Shown in pieces: positions 11,923 through 21,025 of a stretch of DNA of 64,000 bases. Position numbers and translations under genes: made by a program. The notes under the pieces were generated by a model. It searched no databases. It saw only the letters and a list, made by a program, of their open reading frames with translations, and was not told the origin of the DNA. How positions within the stretch are numbered: position 1 is the first letter of the stretch; each line of letters begins with the position of its first letter. Where the stretch lies: positions 1 through 64,000 of the forward strand of contig VCMS01000236.1 in NCBI GenBank assembly GCA_022539475.1, in the 5' to 3' direction. Source of the DNA: Gracilaria domingensis (taxonomy: Eukaryota; Rhodophyta; Florideophyceae; Gracilariales; Gracilariaceae).

Positions 11923-12712
11923 TCGTGCCTCTCGCTACATTCGTCCCCGGAAAGCAAGTAATCTGAAATGGGGCACATCGCCATCACCTGTCAAACATTG
12001 CCAATTACGCCCACCGCCTCAATCATCACAACACCGGCGCGCCAGACACATCTTATATGAAACGAGCTCTATAGTTTGATCATTCTTCTCGTCAAGTTGC
12101 ACGCTTCGCCGTCGTTGAGTGCGGCTGAGTGCGGCACTGGAGTGTTGTGCGTTGGGGGCTCGTCAATGAGTTTCTAAAGCACCATTGTGTTTTCAGTCAT
12201 ACGCAGTTCGCAATCTTCTGTAGTCATTTCTATTCAACCTATCTAAGTAAGCTCCAGGTCTACCCATAGCCTAAACAGTCGCACTTCACCTTCATCCGAT
12301 ACAGTCTACCTCTGGCCTCCACTATGAACGCCCTCCACTATGAACTTCCACCTGGGCTACACACCCTTCGTTCACTCTCTGTCTCCGTCTTGCCACCTAT
12401 GTTAAACTAGCTCTCCACATATCTCCAAACGGATTCGAAAGTAAACGAACCACTTTGAAAACCGATACAAAAGCAAATCCAATCCCCGTGATAGTTTTTT
12501 AAACTCGTACAAGCGCTGCAGCTTCAGCGTGCCAAAGGAAACCTTTGTAAGGATCCGAACCGACGCGAAAGAGCCCGTCATTTTTACTCGATGAGCCAGC
12601 ATCGTTGATACGCCATACGTTCACGGCGCGCTGCCTTATCACTTGCTTCTTTCGTAGAACTATTCACGTATGTGCCCTCCGTCATCGTCACCTTGTGCAT
12701 TTCATTTTCACC

Positions 12713-14539
12713 TCATTCGGAGACGTTCATCACAGGAAGGAGAGAAACATCATCCTCCGTATCGTAGTCAAGAACAACAGCTTCTGCAGATCCCTCCAAC
12801 GCATCTTCAATCCCCGACTGATTATGTTCAGATTCTGTGCCAGCAGAGGTGCCTATCAACGTTTGTTCCCAAATCTTTCCCACAAATCGTCTCCATTTCT
12901 TTTCATTTCCAGCGGACTTGAAGGAAGAAAGACGATCGTTCATAGCGCAGAAAACGAGCATTTGAACCTTCTCATCGGCTAGTCGGTTTCTCGTTTGCGT
13001 TCGAATTCGTTGCTGCAGGCTAAAACTGCGCTCAGCAGTCGCAGACGACGGACTTGAACAAAGTTGTCGAAGGGCAAAAGAACGTAATTGCGATTTCTTC
13101 TCATACTTCAAACAATACACGACCGGCATAGACAAAAACATAGAAAGAACGTTAATAGATGAGTCGTTACTTGTAAGATCTTCTTTCCAGCTCGCACGAA
13201 GAAGAGTGAGTTCTTTAAAAATCCTCTGCACAGCACCATTAACCCCTCCTTGCTCTTCACTTTTCTCACTATCCGGGAAAACTGAAGAACGAACGAAAGT
13301 CTCAATTGATTGCATTATACGCACATCTGATTCGGTAGACTCAACAAGCGCACTGCGTAGATCAAGAAAGAACGAAACATAATGCGTATCCTGCAAGAGA
13401 GGTGTTTTTCTTCCCTCACCAGTAAAACGTTTTTCGAAAGCAGCAAGCATTTCCGAGCGCCGCTCTGACGTATAGAAAGGTGTTAGAGGCAGATTCGAAA
13501 GCTTTCTGCGCAAGATTAGGGTCAACGGAAGAACTTCCGAAATCAACGAAGACTCGTCGTCGAAGAATCTGAGATATTGTCTCACAATGCGCATTATATG
13601 AAATACATCCAACGCGCTATCATAAAAATCGTCATCAAAAACTGTTGCGATGAAACGTTGGCGGCGTAGTGGGTCTCTGGCGCCAAACAGGTTTTGAGTG
13701 AAATCATGACGCACAACGAGTTCTTTCAAAAGAATACGACATCTTAGAAAAGCAGATAGCATCGTCTCACAAGAAGCAAATCGAGTTGTTGCCATTGTTT
13801 TAGGAAGAACAGCGGTTTTCGGTAGTTGCACTCTATTGTACGCGTCGAAATCTTCTGCGTGATCAGTTTCCCCTCGCAGAAATAAGTTGGCATTATGCCC
13901 TTCTTTCGCCACTTTGAGCGCATGATATAGCTTTGATCGGTTTCGTACGTCTGACGTGACCATTGAAACTTGCTTCACGACGTTGTCAATCCACTGCAAA
14001 CCGCCTAGATCCTGCATAAGCAGATTAGCAAGATGCGTTTGGTCCTGACAGGAGATTAAAAAGTCATGTCTCATCTTCAATTCTTCTTTGGCACTAACGC
14101 AACTACTTGCGTTATCGCTGACAACCCCACATATGTTTCTCATCGCTCCAAACTCCATTATCGTCTCCTCCAAAGCATCCGCGTAGAACATCCCGTTACA
14201 TCTTTGCGATCCGGTCACTATGGACTTCAAAAAGAATGTCTTCCTTGCTTCGTGGCTTCCAAATACTGAGAGTAATACGTTCACAATGCTGGCACCCGTA
14301 CAATCTGTCCAACCATCAAAAACTAAAGTTCCATAACCTTCCTCAAAAGCATTTGACACAGAACGCGACACAATATTCTTCATATGTCGATGATAGTTCT
14401 TCAAATAAACCTCACTCATTTTCGTTGGTGTCGGTAGTTCTTCGGCCATTTCCGGGTTCAACAGTTTCAGAAGACGAAAAAAGTGGTCTTCATTTTTCGA
14501 ACGAGACAGTAAAGAAAATGGAAGTAAGCGATTAACCAT
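12713..14539 (-). CDS. hAT-superfamily transposase, 5'-truncated
   Basis: DDE transposase of the hAT superfamily. Visible parts: a DUF659-type RNase H core with FDGWTDCTGAS (first catalytic Asp, residue about 75) and GVVSDNASSC (second Asp), a helical insertion, and the C-terminal dimerisation block SSPSSATAERSFSLQQRIRT (catalytic Glu in ATAERSFS). The reading frame is open for about 608 codons and stays open upstream through 14613, where the right KDZ arm begins, so the natural 5' end, including the expected BED zinc finger, has been cut off. The ATG at 14539 is only the first Met left. No terminal repeat was found downstream of 12713. The otherwise intact frame suggests that truncation is fairly recent. 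Confidence 0.85.
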   Translation of the reverse strand: MVNRLLPFSLLSRSKNEDHFFRLLKLLNPEMAEELPTPTKMSEVYLKNYHRHMKNIVSRSVSNAFEEGYGTLVFDGWTDCTGASIVNVLLSVFGSHEARKTFFLKSIVTGSQRCNGMFYADALEETIMEFGAMRNICGVVSDNASSCVSAKEELKMRHDFLISCQDQTHLANLLMQDLGGLQWIDNVVKQVSMVTSDVRNRSKLYHALKVAKEGHNANLFLRGETDHAEDFDAYNRVQLPKTAVLPKTMATTRFASCETMLSAFLRCRILLKELVVRHDFTQNLFGARDPLRRQRFIATVFDDDFYDSALDVFHIMRIVRQYLRFFDDESSLISEVLPLTLILRRKLSNLPLTPFYTSERRSEMLAAFEKRFTGEGRKTPLLQDTHYVSFFLDLRSALVESTESDVRIMQSIETFVRSSVFPDSEKSEEQGGVNGAVQRIFKELTLLRASWKEDLTSNDSSINVLSMFLSMPVVYCLKYEKKSQLRSFALRQLCSSPSSATAERSFSLQQRIRTQTRNRLADEKVQMLVFCAMNDRLSSFKSAGNEKKWRRFVGKIWEQTLIGTSAGTESEHNQSGIEDALEGSAEAVVLDYDTEDDVSLLPVMNVSE

Positions 14540-15110
14540 CAATTTCGTTACTTGCTCGTGAAATTGTGTTCCTGATGGAACAGAATCGGTCGAAGGACCG
14601 GCAGCAGCCCGTACGTCTGTCTCTTGCAGATGCTAGTTTTTGGCGAGGGTCGTCCAGAAATTGGCAAGGGTCGTCCAGTAAATTTTTTGAAAAAATATCG
14701 AGATCAATTATTTCAAAATCTGCAGATAATTGCTTGGGTCGTCCAGAATCGCTGTGCAGTAAATACTGGTGGGTTTTCCACTCGTGCTAGTTCTTTAGTC
14801 GAGGGCTACCTGAACTGTATTTCGCGAAGTCTAGGTTCAGTTTCCATTAAGGTGCACATTACACGATACCTTCTGCGGAATGATACCCTGCAACGCATAG
14901 AATACTAGTGCTAGTACAGATGATGCCCATTATGAAATCATACCGTTTTATTCGTATCTATTCTTCTATCGACCGCTTTTGCTAACCACTACTTCGCTAT
15001 ATTACATGTACCACATCCCCATGATGGAGCGGGTGTAGGCGCAATCTGCGGCAGATGCCGCAGACTGCACGTCCACCATCGGCTGTATCGGTAGAACAAA
15101 TACGCACTCC

Positions 15111-15196
15111 GAGAGGATGAGGCGCGAAGCGCCTCATCCTCTCCGTTCCTCATGTAGGGAACCATGCCCAGATGCATGGTTCCCTACTTGAGGAAC
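15111..15196. repeat. Two hairpins in right arm, mirror of 9737-9822
   Basis: gagaggatgaggcgc/gcgcctcatcctctc with a short loop at 15111-15143, then the longer gttcctcatgtagggaacc hairpin to about 15196. Both stems are preserved, with the two arms differing mainly in the small loops. Confidence 0.88.
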
Positions 15197-15241
15197 CTGC
15201 ACCTGCAACTCGTGAGCTACGTACGCATCAAAAGTCATTTA

Positions 15242-16130
15242 CCTGTATACGCAAGCGGAAAGTATCCATAAGTTAGTCAATGATCCGTTGGATACATTTG
15301 AAATGCGATGGAACGTACCATTGATAAACCAAAACAGAAACCTTGCGCTAGAAAAGTCGAGGGACCTAGTAACTCGCAAAATGAAAAAGAAGAAGGAAAA
15401 GGATCGGTTAGATTACCAGCCCACCATCATCGTAAAGCGCGAAAGGTGTCGAAGCGAGAACTCACAACCAAGGACACCAAGAATGCCCGTGCAGCAAACA
15501 TACCTCAAGATGCGATAAACGAAAGAGCAGCCTATATCCCAACCAAGTACCAGAATCGCCTATCCCGAACAGCCAGAGATCGATCTTGAGAGACGAAATG
15601 AAATTGGTCGTTTTCCTGTATACGCAAGCAGAAAGTATCCATAAGTTAGTCAATGCTCCGTTGGATACAGTTGAAATGCGATAGAACGTACCATTGATAA
15701 GAGCAAAACAGAAACGTTGCGCTAGAAAAGTCGAGGGACCTAGTAACTCGCAAACGGAAGAAGAAGCAGGAAAAGGATCGGTTAGATTACCAGCCCACCA
15801 TCATCGTAAAGCGCGAAAAGGTGTCGAAGCGAGAACTCACAACCAAGGACACCAAGAATGCCCATGCAGCAAACATACCTCAAGATGCGATAAACGAAAG
15901 AGCAGCCTATATCCCAACCAAGTACCAGAATCGCCTATCCCTAACAGCCAGAGATCGATCTTGAGAGACGAAATGAAATTGGTCGTTTTCCTGTATACGC
16001 AAGCAGAAAGTATCCATAAGTTAGTCAATGCTCCGTTGGATACAGTTGAAATGCGATAGAACGTACCATTGATAAGAGCAAAACAGAAACGTTGCGCTAG
16101 AAAAGTCGAGGGACCTAGTAACTCGCAAAA
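15242..16130. repeat. Right-arm tandem repeat, 373-375-bp period, ~2.4 copies
   Basis: Units start with cctgtatacgcaagc at 15242, 15615 and 15990 and run through ttagtcaatgctccgttgg, aaaagtcgagggacctagta and aacaccaagaatgccc-type sequence. The last copy is partial. Short ORFs rich in Lys/Arg (KRRKKK-like) read through each unit but have no start or family support. Confidence 0.85.
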
Positions 16131-16392
16131 GTAACCCAAAGCCTTTTTCCTGCCGTTTACATGTCGCAGAGCGCGAAGAGACGTGGTGAGGATTGGTTAG
16201 TTTAGAACAAAGATACGTAGAAGGAAATGGAAGCACGTACGAAAAGACTGCACGGAAAGACTGCACGGAATACATCCGTGAGATACGGATGCTGTCCGCT
16301 TTATGGAGGCGTCCGACGAGGGCGGAGAAAGAGAATAAGGTACGCTTCATGTCCGCTTAATGGAATCCATTCTCAGCACGCTACTTCGTAAT

Positions 16393-16456
16393 CCGTCGTA
16401 CTTTTTTCCGCCCTCGCACTTCGTAGCGAGTGCGAGGGCGGAAAAACGTACGACGG
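16393..16456. repeat. Imperfect ~64-bp palindrome in right arm
   Basis: ccgtcgtac...ccgccctcgcact is followed by agtgcgagggcgg...gtacgacgg. The left arm has a single copy of this half near 8608-8640, the reverse of the situation for the 77-bp palindrome. Confidence 0.82.
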
Positions 16457-16821
16457 AGCGGAGTAGAACGCGAGGATGGCACGGATCACGACCGTAACAA
16501 AAGATCGGACGTCGGACGGGCGGGGGCGGCGGCGGAGGGAAGAGATTTATTTTTCTGTGCGAGATTGGACAAGTGTACAGCGTACAACGTTGGGAAACCA
16601 GAGGTTTATAACCAGTGGTAGATAATACGAGAAGTACACCCTTGTGTTGAGGTCGACGTGTACCTACGTTCCTTTTTGAACGAAAGCACGTGATTTAAAC
16701 TCAAAATATATTCTCCGTTCTGAGCAACACGTCGATATTGACTGTCGCTCGACCTCCTTCTCCCTTCGGACGCCCTTCCCTTGCAGTCCTTGTCGTCGTT
16801 TCTCGTTCATTTCTTCTTCCC

Positions 16822-19800
16822 ATGGTCTACTACTGTACACATAAGAAGCGTGGGTGCCCCTCCGTTACTCGCCGAGGAGTCTTATCTCTTCAACAGCATG
16901 TCAACCATTGCCCGTTTCGTCTGAAAGCAGCGCTGGAAGACGACAATAGCCGGGCCATTCGGAGAAGCAAGCGTCTCAAGCTTTCCGCGCCCGCGCCCGC
17001 ATCTTCCGAAACGGTCACTGCCCCTTGTCGCCTTCCCGAGCCTCCAGTGTCCGAGGACATCGTCGACCCCACTCCGTGCGCCCCTCCCATTCCGGACACT
17101 TCGCATTGTGTTTCTCCTTCCCCGGGTCCCGCGTCATTAGAGCGAGAACACGGAAGCAGTTCCCGCCCAGTGCCTTCTGAGGAGGCCCTTGGTGATTTGC
17201 ATATGGATTATCTCACGGTTTGTCTGGCTTCAGTAGCTTCCAACCTTGGTCATGGTGAGGCGGACGAGCTAATTGGGCTACTTCGGGACCCGCGATTCTC
17301 GCAAAAGCGATTCAACGAGACCATAACAAGTTCCAAGCGCTGTACAGAACTGAAGAACGCCATTTTCGAACGATACGTCTCAAAGGACGGTTTCAATCGC
17401 AGAACTGTCTCGCCAGAAGGATGTAAGTTCAGCGCCACCCTCTACACGAGAGACCCCGTTCAGACACTTGTGAAACAGCTCCAGTTGGCTAACAACGAAA
17501 ACACATTCTTCCACCCTATACCTCAGACCCACTCCACGAAAATATCTCACCCCATGTCCGGCTCTCTCGCAAGAGACGCCACCTCAAAACTTAAGGAAAT
17601 GGTCATGGGCTCTTTGGATAGTAGAATAGTGTGGTACTCCCAAGAAATAAGTTACAGTGAATCTTTCGTAGGTCTTCTGCAGGTATACACCGATAAGTCT
17701 TCAACAACTCTAAAGCAAACATCGGTTACCGCCTATCCTCTTCACCTCATATTTCTCAACTTCTCCGACGAGCTTCGCCGTAAGTGTATCCGTGATGACC
17801 TCACAGTAGTGGCATACTTCCCTACCACACTGATCGAGGTTTCCGCATCTGAAGCAGACGCAATGCCATTTGTTTCTAGCAAGTCTCTACGCGAGTCCAG
17901 GATGCAAATTCTTCAAGAATCTCTTCGTCAAGTCCTGGAGCCCATTCTAAATCTCACGCAGAAAGGTTTTCAGTTCATCGGGGAAGACAAACTAAGTCGA
18001 GTGTGCCATCCTCTGCTTGCAAGTTATGGTGCGGATATTCCTGAGGCTAAGGACATTCTGTCCATTCTTCATGGGACCAAAACGGAAAGCCCGTGTCATA
18101 GATGCAAAGCCCCTCGCTCATCTTTATGCAGTCCTATTCCCACCTCATTCAACGGACGTTCTCAAAAGCACACGAAAAGCATCCGAAAGACATACACAGC
18201 TATCTTGCAACATGCACAAAAAGACGAGGCGGAAAGACGTCCACGTCGTGCGAGGGAGAGGAGATCTCAAGCGGATACTCTGATACGTTCAAATTCCATA
18301 TCTCTCATTCCTTCGTTCCTCGAAACTTCCGTAAGCCTTGGAATGATCCCGGGATTGTCTCCATACAGTCTGTTCTCATTCGAACCATTACACAACTTGC
18401 ATCTCGGCATCTCAAAGTTGATAAAAACGGCCACAATCGAGAGACTGCAGTCAGACACCCTGTGCACCACAATAGGAACATCTGCATCGCGTTCATTTCG
18501 AACGATACGCACCCAACTCCTCAACCATGCAAACGCAATTCTAGCTGCCATAGAACGCGATTCTCCTGCCAAAGGTTTACATATCGATTTCTCCACGCAG
18601 GAGAAAGGCAAATCTTTGAATGGTATCTTCACGAAAGACGGTCTCCGTGGAATGCTGGAGGCCAAAAACTACAAAGCACTTGACATGGTCTTTCCCTTCA
18701 TAGGAGCATTCTTTGACATATGCTGTGGAGAACAGGACGTTGCCCCAATCACAACCGTTTTCTCTCAGTATTCGGACTTGCTCTCGACCTTATTCAGATA
18801 CAATCGTGACCCGTATTGGACTGAAAGCTGTCTCCTGTGTCTTAGTTCGGAGATTGAAGCCTTCAAGCGTTCCGCAACAAAGACTCTGGCGGATTTTCAT
18901 CCCTCCAGATTGGGAACTCTGAAGTTTCATCTTCTCGATCATCTCGTGGACGATATTCGCCGTCTGGGAAGTATCAAGTACTACGACGCAGGCATATACG
19001 AACATGCACACCTGCTATTTAAGAGACACTACAAAAAGACGTCCAGAAGAACAGCAACGGCTGTGGAGGAGACTATTCGCTCCATTGAGCACGGACATGT
19101 TAGAAAGCAATGGAATGGCAATACTCCTTACCAGCGTAATCCAGGTTTACCAGGAACTTCCACACAGCTTCCTCGGTTTGCAATGAGAGGGCGTTCTTTC
19201 ACTTTACGAGCTCTTCAACATTGTGTTTCAAGTATGTACAGTTCAAAAACATGGACTGCTGTTAGAGAGATGTTCTCAAGTACGGACACAAGGTCGATTC
19301 TTGATCAGATTGGTGAACAGGCCCTTCCTCCTTTCCTCAGTCTCGTGAAAGAAACACTGGATGAGCACTCTATTACATACTTCCCAGAAAAGACAAGGAT
19401 AACTCTGGTGAATTCGGCCCTCGTGAAAGGCGGTTTCGTTCCGACTCTTGAACAGTTCGATTCGTCTTCTAAGGCACTTAAGCTGGGACGACCCAAATAC
19501 CCCATCATCCAACGTGTCTTCGCTTCTCCAGCATTTGGTCCCAGTAGAAAGCCAAAGTTTTCCACTGTATTGGTAAGCGGAGAAGATTCAGAGACTTGGG
19601 TTGCCCAGGTAGTCGCTCTGATGTCGGCCACGTCGCGATTCGGAGCTATTGCAAAGGTCGCGTATTGTGCTAAAAGTCGCGGATCAAGTGGGTGTGAAGC
19701 GCTAGTTTTCTCTAGTTTGATATGTGTGCACGGCGTGTGCAGCGAAATCACTGCCAGAAGAGCCGGGAGGAGTGCTTTCGAAGGTCTCCGGAGGGTGCCA

Positions 19801-19848
19801 AAATGTGGCCAGAACGTGCCCGCGGGCGGAGGGGGTCGGTCGTGTTAG
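16822..19848 (+). CDS. KDZ/Plavaka-like DNA transposase, intact ORF
   Basis: Open frame of 1008 codons from the ATG giving MVYYCTHKKRGC. Domains: an N-terminal C2HC-type finger (C4, C11, H25, C29), a basic motif IRRSKRLKLS likely to be a nuclear signal, a low-complexity Pro/Ser linker, then a large catalytic region. The block YPLHLIFLNFSDELRRKCIR, the downstream VCHPLLASYGADIPEAKDIL, PCHRCKAP, PLHNLHLGISKLIK and KFHLLDHLVDDIRRLG correspond in order to the Plavaka-type pattern known from fungi (HLTNFGGKKAWPLYLT, a CPKC knuckle, DLLHQLHKGVFKDHL, KLH..LHYP.AIR). The last ~25 codons and the stop lie inside the fold-back array, so the natural C-terminus was probably replaced. Relation to the KDZ/Plavaka group is remote but collinear; catalytic residues not assigned. 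Confidence 0.72.
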   Translation: MVYYCTHKKRGCPSVTRRGVLSLQQHVNHCPFRLKAALEDDNSRAIRRSKRLKLSAPAPASSETVTAPCRLPEPPVSEDIVDPTPCAPPIPDTSHCVSPSPGPASLEREHGSSSRPVPSEEALGDLHMDYLTVCLASVASNLGHGEADELIGLLRDPRFSQKRFNETITSSKRCTELKNAIFERYVSKDGFNRRTVSPEGCKFSATLYTRDPVQTLVKQLQLANNENTFFHPIPQTHSTKISHPMSGSLARDATSKLKEMVMGSLDSRIVWYSQEISYSESFVGLLQVYTDKSSTTLKQTSVTAYPLHLIFLNFSDELRRKCIRDDLTVVAYFPTTLIEVSASEADAMPFVSSKSLRESRMQILQESLRQVLEPILNLTQKGFQFIGEDKLSRVCHPLLASYGADIPEAKDILSILHGTKTESPCHRCKAPRSSLCSPIPTSFNGRSQKHTKSIRKTYTAILQHAQKDEAERRPRRARERRSQADTLIRSNSISLIPSFLETSVSLGMIPGLSPYSLFSFEPLHNLHLGISKLIKTATIERLQSDTLCTTIGTSASRSFRTIRTQLLNHANAILAAIERDSPAKGLHIDFSTQEKGKSLNGIFTKDGLRGMLEAKNYKALDMVFPFIGAFFDICCGEQDVAPITTVFSQYSDLLSTLFRYNRDPYWTESCLLCLSSEIEAFKRSATKTLADFHPSRLGTLKFHLLDHLVDDIRRLGSIKYYDAGIYEHAHLLFKRHYKKTSRRTATAVEETIRSIEHGHVRKQWNGNTPYQRNPGLPGTSTQLPRFAMRGRSFTLRALQHCVSSMYSSKTWTAVREMFSSTDTRSILDQIGEQALPPFLSLVKETLDEHSITYFPEKTRITLVNSALVKGGFVPTLEQFDSSSKALKLGRPKYPIIQRVFASPAFGPSRKPKFSTVLVSGEDSETWVAQVVALMSATSRFGAIAKVAYCAKSRGSSGCEALVFSSLICVHGVCSEITARRAGRSAFEGLRRVPKCGQNVPAGGGGRSC

Positions 19849-20740
19849 GGTAGCTACCCTACCACGACCGGACCCCCCCGCCCGCGGGCACGTTTTGGGC
19901 GATGTTTTGAAAAATGTGCGATATTATGCCCGCGGGCGGAGGGGGGTCGGTCGTGTTAGGGTAGCTACCCTAACACGACCGGACACCCCCGCCCTCGGGC
20001 ACGTTTTGGACGACTTTTTCAAAAATGTGCGATTTTATGCCCGCGGGCGGGGGGGTCAGTCGTGTTAGGGTGGCTACCCTAACACGACCGGACCCCCCCG
20101 CCCGCGAGCACGTTTTGAATGATTTTTTGAAAAATGTGCGATTTTATGCCTGCGGGCGGGGGGGGTCGGTCGTGTTAGGGTAGCTACCCTAACACGACCG
20201 GACCCCCCCGCCCGCTGGCACGTTTTGGACGATTTTTTGAAAAATGTGCGATTTTATGCCCGCGGGCGCGGGGGGTCGGTCGTGTTAGGGTAGCTACCCT
20301 AACACGACCGGACCCCCCGCCCGCGGGCACGTTTTGGACGCTTTTTTGAAAAATGTGCGATTTTATGCCCGCGGGCACGTTTTGGACGATTTTTTGAAAA
20401 ATGTGCGATTTTATGCCCGCGGGCGCGGGGGGTCGGTCGTGTTAGGGTAGCTACCCTAACACGACCGGACCCCCCCGCCCGCTGGCACGTTTTGGACGAT
20501 TTTTTGAAAAATGTGCGATTTTATGCCCGCGGGCGGGGGGGTCCGGTCGTGTTAGGGTAGCTACCCTAACACGACCGACCCCTCCCCGCTCGCGGGCACG
20601 TTTTGGCCACATTTCGGCGCCTTCCCGGGACCTCCCAAAACACGCCGCCCCGCAGTGATTTCGCTACACCCGGCCGCCGGTACGTTGGCGCCGCTGTCCA
20701 CGTGTATTCGCGGGAGTAGGCTGTACATGGAAGTAAATGA
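19727..20740. repeat. Right fold-back array, seven TTAGGG palindromes, ~110-bp period
   Basis: Palindromes gtgttagggtagctacccta are centred near 19853, 19964, 20073, 20183, 20293, 20450 and 20560. Spacing is 109-111 bp except one 157-bp step, which is 110 plus a duplicated 47-bp connector. The array has its own inverted ends: 'gcagcgaaatcactgcc...gccaaaatgtggcc' at about 19737-19810 is mirrored by 'ggccacatttcggcgcc...gcagtgatttcgctacac' at about 20607-20670. It overlaps the 3' end of the transposase ORF. Confidence 0.88.
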
Positions 20741-21025
20741 GTGTTCTCTTGACTACTATGCAAAGCATTTGAAGAGCATGATTAGAGAGCGCGACCATTG
20801 CTCGCGTGAGTCATCATTGCGCGAACTCCACGACTCTAAAGCGTACAATCAGCGTGCGAGCGGCCACGGACAGGACACGGACGAGACTGGCAGTGCGCTG
20901 GGAGGAGCTGCCGAAAGCGGGGGTGCCCAGCGTAAGTCGCCATTTAAAAGGCTCGCATCCGTTCTTGTATCGTCCAGAACGAACGTATTGTTGATATACA
21001 CCTTTCACTGCAATAGCTGTTCAAC

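Larger units (their letters stand above)
14614..16821. repeat. Noncoding inner half of right inverted arm
   Basis: Inverted counterpart of 8195-10320. It runs from the inner terminus (cgtctgtctcttgcagatgc) through two hairpins and a ~374-bp tandem repeat to the transposase upstream region, with gtttataaccagtgg near 16606 and a TC-rich leader before the ATG at 16822. No gene. Confidence 0.7.
4545..20740. mobile_element. Giant inverted (palindromic) composite DNA transposon structure
   Basis: Two inverted arms, about 4545-10320 and 14614-20740, surround a 4293-bp spacer (10321-14613). The inner ends match exactly for the last bases: left ends gcaagagacagacg at 10320 and right begins with its reverse complement at 14614. 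Each arm carries, from the inside out: about 2 kb of noncoding DNA with hairpins and 330-375-bp tandem repeats, a KDZ/Plavaka-like transposase gene reading outward, and a fold-back array with TTAGGG palindromes. The left arm is decayed in its outer half; the right arm's transposase is open. Possible origins are two independent inverted insertions, a Tn10-like composite, or a palindromic duplication. I saw no capsid, polymerase or retroviral-type integrase genes, so this is a plain DNA element. Confidence 0.75.

Noticed and set aside
19841-20570. Telomere or interstitial telomeric tract
   Set aside because: TTAGGG occurs once per half-palindrome, never as a head-to-tail run.
4545-20740. Polinton-like or other large virus-like element
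   Set aside because: Long inverted arms invite this, but no polymerase, capsid, packaging ATPase or retroviral-type integrase is present; the genes are KDZ-like and hAT transposases.
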